Shown piece by piece: positions 10,252 to 22,808 of a stretch of 64,000 bases of DNA. The DNA is from Anagrus nilaparvatae. Lineage: Eukaryota; Arthropoda; Insecta; Hymenoptera; Mymaridae. Positions within the stretch are counted from its first letter, which is position 1, and each line of letters opens with the position of its first letter. The DNA lies in NCBI GenBank assembly GCA_022575985.1, contig JAKSXM010000272.1, positions 20,518,501-20,582,500 of the forward strand. Direction: 5' to 3'. The notes beneath the pieces are model-generated. The model worked only from the letters and a program-made list of their open reading frames with translations, ran no database searches and had not been told where the DNA came from. A program made the translations under genes and the position numbers.

Positions 10252-10830
10252 CTAAAAAATTTCTGCATAATATTAAATAAAATGTAGTTTTGTGTATCTT
10301 CCTTTTTTATCCTTTTTTTTAGGATATTTTAATATTGTATAATATAAAAAAACCAAAAAGAAGAAGAACAAGAATTAAAGAAGAAGACAACGCTTCGTTA
10401 AGAAGACTCTCACTTTTTTTGATACTTTTTTTTATCTCACTTACTCATTTGACCGCACCATATAATTTTTTTTATTTTTTATTTCATAAGAAGGTATATT
10501 TTTTCATTGTCACTTTATATTTTTTTAGACGACCTTCAAAGTAGCCTTAAAAAAAAATATTAATTTGCATAAATGAAAGAAGATACTTTTTATGTTATAA
10601 AATACGCCCTTAGGCTAAATTTTATAAAGAAATTTTTTTTTTTTATTACGAGATCGATTGCTCATAATTTTTAAAATTTAATTTTATCATTTTATTTATT
10701 TTATATTCGATAAATATTTATTTACTTATTTCAATATAATACTTGAATATTAGTAAATTTAAAAAATACACTTGAGATCACTCTATCAGCAACTAAATAT
10801 AGACTTCTAAGTTGAAAATTATTATTTTGG

Positions 10831-10915
10831 CAAAAAATATCCTCGTTGATCGAGCTGAAGCATATTAATTTTTTTAATTCATATGCTTTAGTTCGATCAA
10901 CAAGGATATTTTTTG
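10831..10915 (+). repeat. 85 nt long-stem hairpin
   Basis: Arms of about 35-40 nt pair almost perfectly: CAAAAAATATCCTCGTTGAT at the left, its complement ending ATCAACAAGGATATTTTTTG at the right, with a loop of about 10 nt. On the plus strand two of the four differences are G-U wobbles and one is a C-A mismatch. The size and shape fit a microRNA precursor, but also a very small MITE. Transcription is unknown. Confidence 0.6.
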
Positions 10916-11149
10916 ATGAATAAAAATTAAGTTATAAGGTTGATATTTTCAATTGCGAAAATGTAATTTTATGGACAAAATGTTTAGAATTGAATTTTGC
11001 AGTATTTTTCAAATAATTTTGCTCGTAATTTTATTATTTTACTACAGGTTTTTTACAGTATAAAAGTTAATTTTATTTTTTAGAGTCAAAAAATAAAAGT
11101 AAAACTTGCTTGTTCAAGAGATAAAATTATATTCTTAAAAAACTCTTAG

Positions 11150-11460
11150 AGCTAGTATCGACCTGTAGGATAAAAACAGACCAACTTCCTACCAAAAACC
11201 AAAGCTGAGCCATTTTTTTCCAACCTCAGAAAATGGATATTAAATAGATTTGTTTATAAATACAACCACGCTATAAAAATAAATTACATTAAAATTCAAA
11301 CAAAATTTATGCATTATTATGAAATCAATTTTTTAGGCTAGAGCACCCTATATGTATGCACTACATTGACGAAATCGTGACTTATAAGTTTATCAAGTCA
11401 AAAAACGGAAAAGTCTTTAAATTGTCCAATTCGTGAAGAAATTTGGTCCCCAAAACATTT
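11150..11460 (+). repeat. Internal fragment of the TCCAG-ended MITE family
   Basis: The segment around 11230-11370 matches 14060-14200 inside the 13946-14669 element, including the ATTCAAACAAAATTTATGCA block. Both terminal repeats are lacking or unrecognisable. At 11870-12010 a degenerate relative of the CCCAAATCGCA hairpin family follows. Confidence 0.5.
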
Positions 11461-12500
11461 TAATGCCTCTAAATATTTATTTTGATACGTGTAGGGATGT
11501 ATGTACGAAAAGGTGTATCTTCCCGATATCAGAAACTACTCGATAAAAAAAAAAATTTGGTACAAATATTTTCAAATTGTATTTCGTCTCCTCTATTTTA
11601 GCTAAATTTCATTCGTTTGTTGTCGAATTATCATATAAACAAAAAGCCTTAGCTTTTTTATAATTCTTTGCGTTTTTTGCGATATTTTAAAAATGTATAA
11701 TAAATGATGAAGTTTTATGATGATTAGTATAAATTTTTAAAATTTTAATAAATTTTTGACCATATAAAAGGAGGGCAAAGTTTTGATTAACTGCTTGAAT
11801 ATTCAAGCGAAAGCCTTAAAACTGAAGCAATATATTTTTCAAAGTCCATATTATACCCCAAAATAAAATTATTTTTCTTGTGAGCGACCAGAAACTACAT
11901 AATTTTCTCGCCACTACTAAAGAAAAATTGTATAGGACCCTGTCGATTAAAAAAAAATATCCCAAATCGCAATTTACTTTTGATTTGAGTCATTCTTCAC
12001 TTTTCTGTAATATACTATTATTAACGCCAAAAAACTACTTTTTCCACATTTCTACTTTGGCTTGGGAAATTTCGGCGAATTTTTTCTAATTCAGATAAAA
12101 TGGGTATGCGACTATTTTTGAGTATGTATTTTCAGAATCTGCCAAAAAAAAAATAGAAAAATAGTATTTTATGAAACAAGTGATATAAACTATATCGCAT
12201 TCGATGAAATATGCATTTATATCACCAAATTTTATTTAATAAGTGCGATAAAATCGTTCCGTCAGTGCGTAAAGTTCGAATTTACGTACAAAGTTAAATA
12301 AAAATTTTTTTATGCCGATTTCCAAGAAATAAAAAAAAATGACGTTTAAAAAACTTTTCGTAGATTATTGCAATAGTAAAAAAGCGTGCAATTTTTGTTC
12401 AATCTTCTCATCTGTAACTTGCAGAAATAAAAATTTTACCATATTTGGGCATAAATTTGGTCCCAAAAGTATATTTTTTCAAAAAATGATAGATATTATA

Positions 12501-13130
12501 CTCCAGTTAATATACGGGTTTGGTTTTATTATCATTGCCTCTCACCAGATTTGGTCTAATATAGGTTTTTAGGGTCATTGGTCACGAATTTCAGGGTCCT
12601 ATGTTTAAAGAATAAGGGACTAACCCTTAAATCAGCAAAAAAACTTAAAGATAGGTATTTTTGCTACACTCGCAAATTTTTGATAAATTAAGAGTGATGC
12701 CCCAATTCTTTTATAGATATATCTCTATATATTATAAAGTTATAAACGCTGCCGCTGCTGCCGCTGACGTCGCCGCTGTCGCCTGATACCTTTGGGCTAA
12801 AATGGTCCTTTTGGGCCAAAGTGGACCCCTCTATATATTATAATGCTATAAACGCTGAGGCGTGAGCCCTTTGGTCCAATCTGGTACTTTTGGTCCAGAC
12901 TGGTACTTTTTGGCCAATTTGGTACTTTCAAGCCAATCTGGTACTTTTGGCCCAATGAGGTCCTTTTTTATATATTATAAAGTTCTAAACGCTGCCACTG
13001 ATGTCGCAGAACACTTTTGGGCAAAAAAATCGTTCGATTTTCGTGTCCAGCGACCCAAAAAACCTATACTTGAGCAAATCTCGTATTTGCAACCGTAAGT
13101 ACACCCCACCCCCCTGTATTTTGACTGGAG
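12501..13130. mobile_element. Foldback element, copy 2, with internal minisatellite
   Basis: The termini CTCCAGTTAATATACGGG and ...TATTTTGACTGGAG are inverted copies of each other and match the ends of the 7211-8317 element. TA follows and precedes. Subterminal blocks are also shared (AACCTATACT.GAGCAAATCTCGTATTTGCAACCGTAAGTAC on the right, given here only by its position 13060-13101). The middle is not the usual arm modules but tandem repeats. Confidence 0.65.
12720..13000. repeat. Minisatellite inside foldback copy 2
   Basis: A TATATATTATAAAG.TATAAACGCTG block recurs three times (about 12724, 12831, 12969). Between the second and third lie five imperfect 19-20 bp repeats of the type TTTGGTCCAATCTGGTAC (12868-12966). 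The first block continues in an unusually GC-rich GCTGCCGCTG run (12748-12782). Confidence 0.75.
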
Positions 13131-13945
13131 TATTAATTAAAATAAGTGCAAAAAATAATGTTTAAAAATAAGAATGTAGAAAATCAATTCATATCATCCT
13201 GTAGTAAAAAAATGACGTTTAAAAGTTTCTGGGATTTTTGATCTTTTGAAAAAATGAACTAAATGTTACGGAAGTGGCTATGCTAAACAGCACGTGTGAG
13301 TATGATAGTTGAATTTTTTTTCAGAGATAGCCAAGAACAAAACATACTCACTTTCGTATCCTAGTTTTTTTGACCGCGGGTTCTGGAAAAAGTTACAGGT
13401 CCACGAAGTTGGCCAATTTTTTGCAAAAAAAAAGTGAAAGTATGACAGCCCGGAATAGCCAAGATTTTTAGATTAGCCCAAAACATATTCAGTATATTCA
13501 TGAGATTTTTCGGTATCTGGATTCTGGACGAGTGTGCCGGGCCATCAAAGTCCCACCGTTTACCTGCGCTTTTTTAACTAGTTTGAAATAAAAAAATTTA
13601 CAAAGGATCAATTTTATAGTTAGAATCTATTCATTTTAGCATCATATTACGGAGGAAAAATATATATTTCTTGCTACCATGGGAACGCCTGAAAATTTGG
13701 CCATAATAATTTAGAGTTTGATAAACACAATTTTTATTGAATATTTACTAAATTTTCGTATAAGCAAACTATTTATTTTGTAAATTTATGGGAATTAGTT
13801 TTTACGAAAAAATTGTTTTCATTATTTAAAGCTAAAAAATAAAATATATTTTATAATAAAAATTTTAATTATTTTACTACTACTTATTGTTTTACTTTAA
13901 ATTTTAACGTAATTCAAAAAAAATTACGAAATTTTTAAGAGATAG

Positions 13946-14669
13946 TCCAGACGCTGTACCTGTTAGATGTATGTACGCTCTTTTTTCTAAAGTTCGAGCA
14001 AGGCTTCTTATTTAAATCAGATAAGTTTTTTGATATGCTGATTTCAAATTTTTAGGCCCCAGAAAATTGATATTAAATATATTTATTTATAAATACGACA
14101 CTATAAAAATATATTGCATTAAAATTCAAGCAAAATTTATGCATCATTGAGAAATCAATTTTTTAGGCTAAATCACACTATGTATGCATTAAATAGAAGA
14201 AACCTTATTAGTATAAGGTTGTAAGTTTAAATTTAATTTTTTTTTACTTTACTTTGTATATAAATTTGTCAGGTAAAAAAACGGAGAAATTTTTAGGTTC
14301 ACTGATCCCAAATTTTCATGTCCCTAACTACGAAAATTATTCCTTATACCAAAAAACTATATGTTTTGGTCAATATTCAAGATTATACTTTGGCATATTT
14401 TACAAGAAACATTTCTAATTGTTCTCAAAATGTTAGTTAGTTCTTATTCACTGACCTCAAAAAAGTATTGTTTATCATTTTGAAGACAATTAAGCAAGTT
14501 CCTTATGATATATACCAAAATAACTTTCAAAATTTTAGGGTTAATTTTTCAGGGTCAGGACCTAAAAATTTGAAATCAGCATATCGAAAAACTTACTTAT
14601 TACATATGAGTTGTCTTGCACAAAATTTAAGTAACAAAGTTCATACATCTAACATACACAGCTTCTGGA
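13946..14669. mobile_element. Long-TIR MITE, TCCAG family, full copy
   Basis: The left end TCCAGACGCTGT...GTTAGATGTATG and the right end read inversely (TCCAGAAGCTGT...GTTAGATGTATG) are inverted repeats of about 120 bp. An internal inverted pair (around 14385-14440 and 14480-14535) contains GACATATTTCATAAGAAAC-like blocks. Copies and fragments occur at 19525-19855 (left half), 58540-59290 (carrying an insert) and 11150-11460. No transposase is encoded. Confidence 0.65.
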
Positions 14670-14974
14670 TTGAGATACGAAAAGTTTCAATTAGATTTTA
14701 TTTTTTTCTATTATTGTAATTTTTATAAAAATAGCTTATTTTGCTTATTTGTTTGTAATTAAAATAAAAAAACAAAAACAAAATTGAATTAAATTATTCA
14801 AAAATATGTTGTATACGTATATAAAATTCATAATTGTTTTACGATTATTCAGATTTTAAATTCACAATAAAGTACGTATTATGATAGTAAGTTATTATGA
14901 CGTCAAAATGATAAAACACTAAAAATTAAGTATAAATATATTGAAGGTTTTCAGAATTTTTGTACTAAAAACTC

Positions 14975-15635
14975 ACAAGGAGAAAGTCTGTTTGGAAAAC
15001 CAATTTGCTACTGACTTTCAGGACAAGTTGTGGCGGTTGAAAAAATATCCCCTATGCCTAAGCGGTTTTCATAATATGGCTCTACATAGACGGTATTCAA
15101 AATTAGCGTTTACCTATTAAAAAATCTTAAAGCGAGACTCTGACTTTAAATTTTCATAAATATAGCAAACAAATGATCAAAAGTAGATGAGTAAAGAATT
15201 TTTGAAAACTAGAAGCTTGTACAAAATTTTCGAGATATATAAAACTCATTTTAGTCAAAAATTACAATTTTGGAAGCAATTTAAAAATTAGTAATTTTTG
15301 ACCAAATAAGGCCATTTGGTTTACTGACTGTAATGGTAAGAGAATTACTGATAAAAAAAATGGGTTTATACGGGGGTTTAAAAATGACCATTACAAACAA
15401 AAAAATGAGACCAACTGGAAGGTATTTGTTTGATTTATAAGATTGGTAGCATTATTTAGGATATAGCCTAAAAAAACTTATCTTAAAGTATAGAACCCTG
15501 CTAAAGGGTCAAATTCCTAAGCTTAGGAGGCCCATTTAGGTAAAATTAGGGTATGGGGATGTTTTTTCAACTACCACAAACTGTCCTGAAAGTTAGAATC
15601 AAATCGACTTCCCAAACAGGTAACACTTCCCTTGT
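14975..15635. mobile_element. Long-TIR MITE, ACAAGG family, full copy
   Basis: Inverted termini of about 90 bp: ACAAGGAGAAAGTCTGTTTGG on the left, and on the right a sequence whose complement is ACAAGGGAAG...CCTGTTTGGGAAG; both continue into GGACA(A)GTTTGTGG.GGTTGAAAAAA. The right half of a second copy lies at 36129-36531. No ORF. Confidence 0.65.
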
Positions 15636-18600
15636 CAATGTAAAATATTTTTTTACCGAAAAACTTTTATTTTAATTTTTTTTTTTTAATTTTAGCAGCA
15701 CTGGAAGAAGTTATCATTTATTCATTATAATTTTTTATTATTTATTTTTTGTAATGGCTAATACTACTATGCCCACTGAGTTAAAATTTTTTGGCATCTA
15801 GGTGAAGAATTTATTATTGAACAAGAATAGGAACCAACAAATACAGATGCCAAATGTGACCATACTATGTAAAATCACACAGCTAAATGTTGATCCTAAA
15901 AAAGTTATGTCGGTCAATTTAAATTCAGTAGCAAGGGTAGCAAGTAAATGCGCTATTTTCTAAATTTATTTCATTTATATTAGTTCACTTTTGTAATAAG
16001 TCATCAATATATTAAAATAAGTCAAATATCTAATTTAAATAAAATAACTGTTTGTACCATCCTGGTGTGTACCTATTTTATTATTAAAAGGCGTTAAGTA
16101 AATATAAAATCGACAAAAAAAAACTTGTTTTAAAATCACTAAACTTCATATACTTTTTTATTAGACAAATAATTTATGTATACAAATATCTATATTTGCT
16201 TTTTTTATTTTCTTAAAATTAATACAAATTATGTAAATTCAAAATAATATATTACATAATTAAAAATATTAGAATAATAGAGAAATTAATAACATTAGAG
16301 ATTAAAACAAGTTTGTATTATATAATATTTGAAAAATTTTTTTAATCAAATATTAGAAATTGAAGAAAAAAAATTGAAAATAAATAGTATGCCAGTTTTG
16401 TTTCCTGCTTAAAATCAAACTTAAAAAGGAGGATTAATATACGTTTAGAAAATGGGTATTTTTTTTGGTCTTGAGGTTTCCAAATAATTTCTCTTTTAGG
16501 CGAATCTCTCCCCTCTCCACAGCAGGCTCTTTTGAAGACATAATTGTATTCCCCTTATCACCTTACTTATATCCAGCATAGAATTTCAATTAATTTTAAA
16601 AAATAAAATTTAAAAATTTTTTGAAAAATACACTTTTAAATTATGCAAAAAAAATTATTCAAATTCTGAACCATGCAAGCCTTAAATTTAATCTATTTTC
16701 CCACATTCTTTAAATATGTATAAAAAAATATTTTTGTTATTTTTAAATTTTATCATCTAAAAATAAAAATATAATAAAAAATAAAAATTAACATATTGGC
16801 AATAAAAATAATACGTATTTTTATTATAATAACAATATTAAGAATATAATTAAAAAATCACGTGAAATTAAGCAAAAGGTCGTATATTTAATAGATCTAT
16901 ATAATACTAAAGCCAGTGACCCCATTAAGAATAAATTTTATTTTTTTATTAATTTTACCTGATCTTATGTATTTTAAAATGAAGAAGATACTAGTACTGC
17001 GAAATTTTTCGTAAAACTTCCCACACAAATTGAATTTATAATTAAAAATAATAAAATACATAATATATAAATTTATTTTTTATTTTTGGATTTACATAAT
17101 AAAAAAAAAAAAAAATTTACGTAAAATTTGTCCATGAAATTAAATAACAAATAAAATCATATATAATTAAAGGTACGATTTTTATTATGTAATAAAATTA
17201 ATAGAATTTTTATAGTTATTTAAAGGGAATATTATAATTTGCATTATGTAATATTTTATTTTTGAGAATTTTTGTATACAAATACTTAGTTGTGCCAATG
17301 AATTCATTGGTTGATTTCATTGTTTATACTGAATCTCGAGTCCATTTTTTACTTTAAGGTGGTAGTTTGGCTGCATAAACTATGAACTGAAGCAAATAAA
17401 TTTCAAAATTTTAAAATTTTTATGCAATTTGGCCTATCAATCCCAATTTCCTATTTTTTAAATAACAGGGATTAATAGTTTAAAGAATTTTTATTTGTTT
17501 ATCAATTATGTATAAGTAGAGTACTTATATTCATTTTTAACGCAAATTATCACATGTTTTACGACCTACCAATAAAAAATTTTCTTTTGTTTTTGCAAAA
17601 AATTATCGGTTTTAGACCAGTAAACATGAGATCCAACTATACTTTTATTCACACATGACATGTATTCAGCGGCCAATCTGCTGTACGATATATAAAATGT
17701 GTATTTACAAAATTTAATTTTTCTGTTTTTTAGAGCAAGAATCACGTAATTTTCAAAGACTTTGTTTTCGACCCTTACCCAAACATCGCCTCGGTTGGAA
17801 GTTACAATAAATTCATAAAATTTGAATTTTATTTTATAATACAATTTATTACACAAAGCCAAATGTAATTTTTACTAACAATACTTGATGAGTCTAGCCA
17901 GCTCAAATTTCGAATATTTTTTAATTAATGACACCTTTTTATTTTTTTTTTTATAAATCAACTTATAAATCAAAGCAGCCTTTTAAAATAACTTCTTTTC
18001 AACAAAAAATTCAAATTTACCTTAATTATGTCTATTCATCATAATAATTATACCTATATATATAAACTTCCAGTATGTATAAATATAGTTTTCAAAACTC
18101 TTTTTTTTTTAATTTCACCAGTTTTTTTTGTTTTTTTGTTAAAAAAATTTTCAGATTTTTGACAAAAGATTTTTCTGTAATAAGAGATACAAGTTTTTGA
18201 CCAAGAGGGCAATAAATAAACAAAAAAATTTTATCATTAATCATTTTTCTGGAATTTTTTCAATAAAAAAGTATTAAATTCGAGCTATGTTTAAATTGTT
18301 TTTCAATTTTTAAAATGTGACAGTTACAAAATAAATATAGTTACATAAAAGTTTTGATATCAAACTTTCTTTTTTTAAATATAAATCAGAAGTATAGATA
18401 AGTTTTGACATTGATTTAAAAAATATTGACAAGTTTATAGCTAAAATGAAAGTGATTTTTGCCAAAATAGTCCATATTTTCAAAAATTGAAAACAAAAAT
18501 TTTTTACAAAGAAAATTTTAGTTCTCTTGTAGTTTGATTTATCTTATGGACTCAAATTTTTGATTTATAGGGCACCAAAAATACTTAAATATCTAATAAT

Positions 18601-21189
18601 TAATATGATTTTTTTTTAGCAAATTTAATTAGAACAAATTTTAGTTTTTTTAATTTCAAAATTTTCTATTGGTATTACTAAAAGCAGTTTGAATTTTTTT
18701 GAAATAACCGAAAAATGATTTTCCTAAAAATCTTAAATTTAGTATCACAAAAACAAGAGTACCAAAATTTACTTCGGTAAAACTTTGGACCGTGAATATG
18801 ATTTACAAATATATTTTTTAATTTTCTGTCGAAAAATGGTTTGAAACCCAATTAAAATTCCGGAGTTGTATTTATTATTGAAATCTCTTCATTTTATTTT
18901 CAGAGAGAAAAAAATGCACCCTTCAGTCCTCTAGGAACCCTTGGCCAACAAAAGAACAAATTTTTGCCGTTAAAGGATAACAAAGTGTTGTATTTTTGCT
19001 TAAAGAAGGGGCTTTAGTTATCATTATTGAGTTTTATCATGGCATTGAGATTATTTGATACTCTGAAAATATATGCAAAAAAATCACACTGAATTGTAAA
19101 AAATGTAGGGCTTTTTTATTTTAGGCATTATCACCTACTAATTTACTGGAGGTGTAGTTTTACTAATATTTTAGATTTTACTGGATTGCAATACTGATAA
19201 TTATTAATTTAATTTTTGAACTGACGAACTAATAAGGCCCGATTTCATCTATATATTTGGATATATAGGGTGATCGTGCCAAAAAATATTCAATACTTAT
19301 TTTTTTGTTTTTCGTAAAAATTAAAAATGACAAAATAATTAATAATTAAAGTAGCGAAAAAACAGCTGGGGGTCCGTGACGTCGCAACTAAAAAACGCAA
19401 TGTTAATTGTGACGCCACGGGTAATTAATTTAATCAATTATTTATCCGGTTTAATATTTTTTAAATTAAAAATCAAAAAATACGTATTCAATTATTTAAT
19501 TAAAGCTAAAAAATAAATCAGTAGTCCAGAAGCTATTTGTATTAGTAGTAAGTTTGTGCAAGGCTACTTATATTATGAGATAGGTAATTTTTTTGATAAA
19601 CTGATTTTAAATTTTTAGATCCTGACCCCAAACACTTAGCCCTAATATCGAAAAACTGCAGTATTTTTTAGTCGAGGGTTAATTTGACATATTTCATAAG
19701 AAACTTTTTTAATTGTCCTAAAAATTATAGGCAGTATATTTTTGAGGTCGTTTAGTAAGAATATTTAGGTCCTGATAGTAATCATGCTTTTAAGGACAAT
19801 TAAAATTAGTTCCTTATGAAATATGTCAAAATAAAACCTTCATTCTTCTTACATTTTTACACACTCATCTCCCACATATTAGCACAGTCATACAAATATA
19901 CACAGGCACGCACGCTTATCAACTGTCTAATATGCATTTGAGAATGCACATATAAAATAAAGTTTTACACGCATAGAATTTTATATGTACACCTAAACAC
20001 ATAATATGGGCAATTATTTCTCAAACTATAGTCACCCTACCCCCTGTCTAAAAATAGTGAAAAATAGAGGCAGTTATAAGGATTTCGATTGTATCAAGTT
20101 GACGGAAAAAGTTTTGTACTTTAAGTTAATAAAAGTTTTGTTTGTTTGATAATTAGCAACTTTTGCGAGAAAAAAAAATTGAAAAATTTACCCTTAACCT
20201 TACCGCAGATGGTATGTAATTTATTTAATCTGCACCACTCTTTACTTTTCTGTATGGTACCTAACTTACTATTCTATATGCAATTCTAAAAGTAAGGATA
20301 TAAACTGCACTTGTTTTTTCTTTTATATTTTTCAAAATATATGTATTTTCAAATAATAATTTAAAAAAAATATATACTCCATGCATTGTATAAATTTTAA
20401 TTAGTTTATTAATATAATAACAAATTATTAGATAACAAATTATTTATAATTTTCAAAGTTTTTAGACGTTTTTTCGATTGAAAATGCGTTTAAAAATAAG
20501 CTTTTGCAAAAAAATAGGGAATTATTTTTTTAGGATACAGGACAAATCTCAATAATGTCCTTAATCATGCCCAGTGTAAGGTTCATTAGCACGCCTTAGG
20601 GTACCAGAAAAATAAGTGCACCAGTTTAATGAATCATCAAAATAAATTAAAGTTTATAGATTTTTTTTAGTTTTTGAATAAACGTTATAATTTTTAATTA
20701 TTTTAGTCAGAAATACTTTAAAAAATCGTGATTGACAAAGTAAATTTAACCATTTCCTGTGATCAGCTAAATATATTCATAATAGACCACACAAAAATAC
20801 AGCAAACAAACTATTCAAGATAAAGTACTATGATCTTGTAAATCAACTTTTTTTTTTAACTCTGAGAGCCTAAGTTAAAGTATTTGGCAATTTATGGAGA
20901 TTCTTCTAATATGTTTACCTCTACTATGTCATCATAGATCATTCAGTTCTTCTTTGTAGTATCCTTGAATGTTTTTGTTGTTTTTTGTTGTTTATGAAAT
21001 ATTGACTTGCTATCTATTTTTATTTTAAATGGAACTATTTTCTCTTTTTTTTTTAATTTTTAAAATTATTGATTAATTTAGTTAAATCATCTATACTTTA
21101 TAATATTTTTAATTCATAAAATGTTGATAAGGAATAAAGGATATTAAAATAAGAAGAATATAATAATTTTTTTTAAAAACAATAAAAAC
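15636..21189. other. Gene-poor AT-rich interval
   Basis: No gene could be supported. It contains the left half of a TCCAG-family MITE (19525-19855) and a CA-rich stretch (19855-20000). A 98-codon minus-strand open frame lies at 17566-17862 (non-ATG start, Cys- and Tyr-containing, no domain I can name); I leave it uncalled. The rest is low-complexity AT sequence. Confidence 0.5.
19525..19855. mobile_element. TCCAG-family MITE, left half
   Basis: Begins TCCAGAAGCTATTTGTATT and runs through the family's internal inverted pair (two GACATATTTCATAAG-type blocks at about 19688 and 19820, inverted), then loses homology. The right terminal repeat is absent. Confidence 0.55.
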
Positions 21190-21207
21190 TTTATTAATTA
21201 AATATCC

Positions 21208-22691
21208 TTAAGCTACTGGTAAATGGGCTCCTTGTGGTTGGAAACCATTTTCATCAGCAACATAATTTACAGTGTAAGTTTGTCCATCAGCACCAACAAA
21301 GCTGAATGAACCAGTGACACGGAGGATACCAGCTGGTTCTTCGTTTGCTCCTCTTTGGAGTGCTTGGTATTGTGCAGATTCTTGACGGCTTGAACCATCA
21401 GATAATTCGTATGAGTATGCGTAATCACCAAGACCAATGTTGTTTGATGGTGCTTCTCTGACTACTTGGATATCAGCTGGGTTACCAGTGTATGCTTGTC
21501 CTGGACGAGCTTGTTGGAATTGTGGTGCTGCGAAGGCAACGGCTAAGAGGGTAGCGAATGCGATGAACTGTAAAATAAATAAATTTAAATTAGTCTTGTT
21601 GGTATTCTACTTGAGGATGTCTAAAAATATTTAAGTTTCTACAGCAAATATTAAATTACGTAAGAAATTTTTCGTGTTCACAAAAATTTTAAATTAATGG
21701 GAACTTTTTATGTTTTTTTTAATTAATGTAAAAAAAAACATGAAAAGTATTTACTGGACAATTTTACTTGAAATGTAAAATAAATTAATGTCAAATATTT
21801 CTTCGCCTTTAATATTATGTAATATTTGTAACAACTTTTTTTGGAAGATTCGTGTTTGTAAAAAACATTTTTTTTTCTTTATTTATTAATATATTCTTCA
21901 AGGATTATTGACACAAAAAAAAAATTATGTACGCTCTTAAAATGAGAGTAAAATGTAAATTTACAAAAAATTTGTCACTTTTTGACGATTTGAACAAAAG
22001 CAAATTTTAGAAATTTTCAAAAAATTACATAACAATATTAAAATTTTAAAAAACACAAAATTTCATTTTACTTTCTTTCAAACAGTAATAAATTGAGTTA
22101 TGAATAAAAAATGAATGTTGATTGATTAAAATTATAATTTTATCTGATGCAAAAATATTGATGGTACAAATTAAATATGACTTTCTTTTAAAAAATAAAT
22201 GAAACATCTTTATAATTATTTAAGTAATTTAAAAAAAAATTATTAATTATGTACCAAATGTGCAAAAAATATGTTACAATTTTTCGAGATAATTAATTGC
22301 TTTAAATTATTTATTTATTTACAGGTGTCTGCTTAATTTTGCTTGAATTTCTCAAAATTTGAAACCAATTAAAGCAAAATTTAAGGTAAAAATATAAAAT
22401 TTTGTAAAACGATTTTTAACAGTGTAGAATTAAAAATAAAATAAATAATTAATTATTTTTCACATGATTAATTAATTTATAATTATTTTATTTAAAAAAC
22501 CTAACAATTTTTTATTTCTAAAAGTCATTGTTTTTGTCTTTTTAAATAAATAATTACAAATAATTACTAAAAAAATAAATAAATAAATATTTTTGCAATT
22601 TAAAAAACACTTTTTTAAATAAATAAATAAAATAATAAATTAAGTAAATAAATAATTAAAAAACACTTTTAAAAAAACGCACCGATTTCAT
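21208..22691 (-). CDS. RR-1 cuticular protein (two exons)
   Basis: This encodes a secreted chitin-binding protein of soft cuticle. Exon 1 is 22691-22683 (M-K-S) with donor GTGCGT. Exon 2 is 21567-21208 after a TTTTACAG acceptor; the 1115 bp intron is phase 0. The product is 122 aa: signal peptide (about 1-16), linker RPGQAYTGNPADIQVVREAP, and extended RR-1 domain from IGLGDYAYSYELSDG. The R&R core is G89, G98, Y105, A107, E109, G111, F112 and P120. The protein stops at HLPVA, so the last x2-P of the consensus is missing; the paralogue at 9337-10140 has three more residues. AATAAA (plus 21190-21195) lies only about 13 bp past the stop, so the 3' UTR is very short. It is the third member of the minus-strand family, about 11 kb from the second, with repeats between them. 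Confidence 0.94.
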
Positions 22692-22771
22692 GTTGATTTT
22701 TTTGTTTTGTTTTTTGTACTTAAAGGGTTGATTTACTTAATAACTCGTGATGAGTTGGTAGATAAACTGAG

Positions 22772-22808
22772 ACTGATACCAATTCAAAAAATAACAGCCT
22801 TTTTATAG
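22772..22808 (-). promoter_or_regulatory. TATA box and initiator of the 21208-22691 RR-1 gene
   Basis: Minus strand: CTATAAAAAGGC (22808-22797), then ATCAGTCTCAG with TCAGT at 22776-22772. TATA to initiator A is 33 bp, and the initiator lies about 80 bp before the ATG. This is the best-formed core promoter in the window. Confidence 0.88.

Noticed and set aside
17566..17862. 98-codon minus-strand open frame
   Set aside because: No ATG start, no named domain, no promoter or splice evidence; composition is only slightly protein-like. Left unannotated as a gene.
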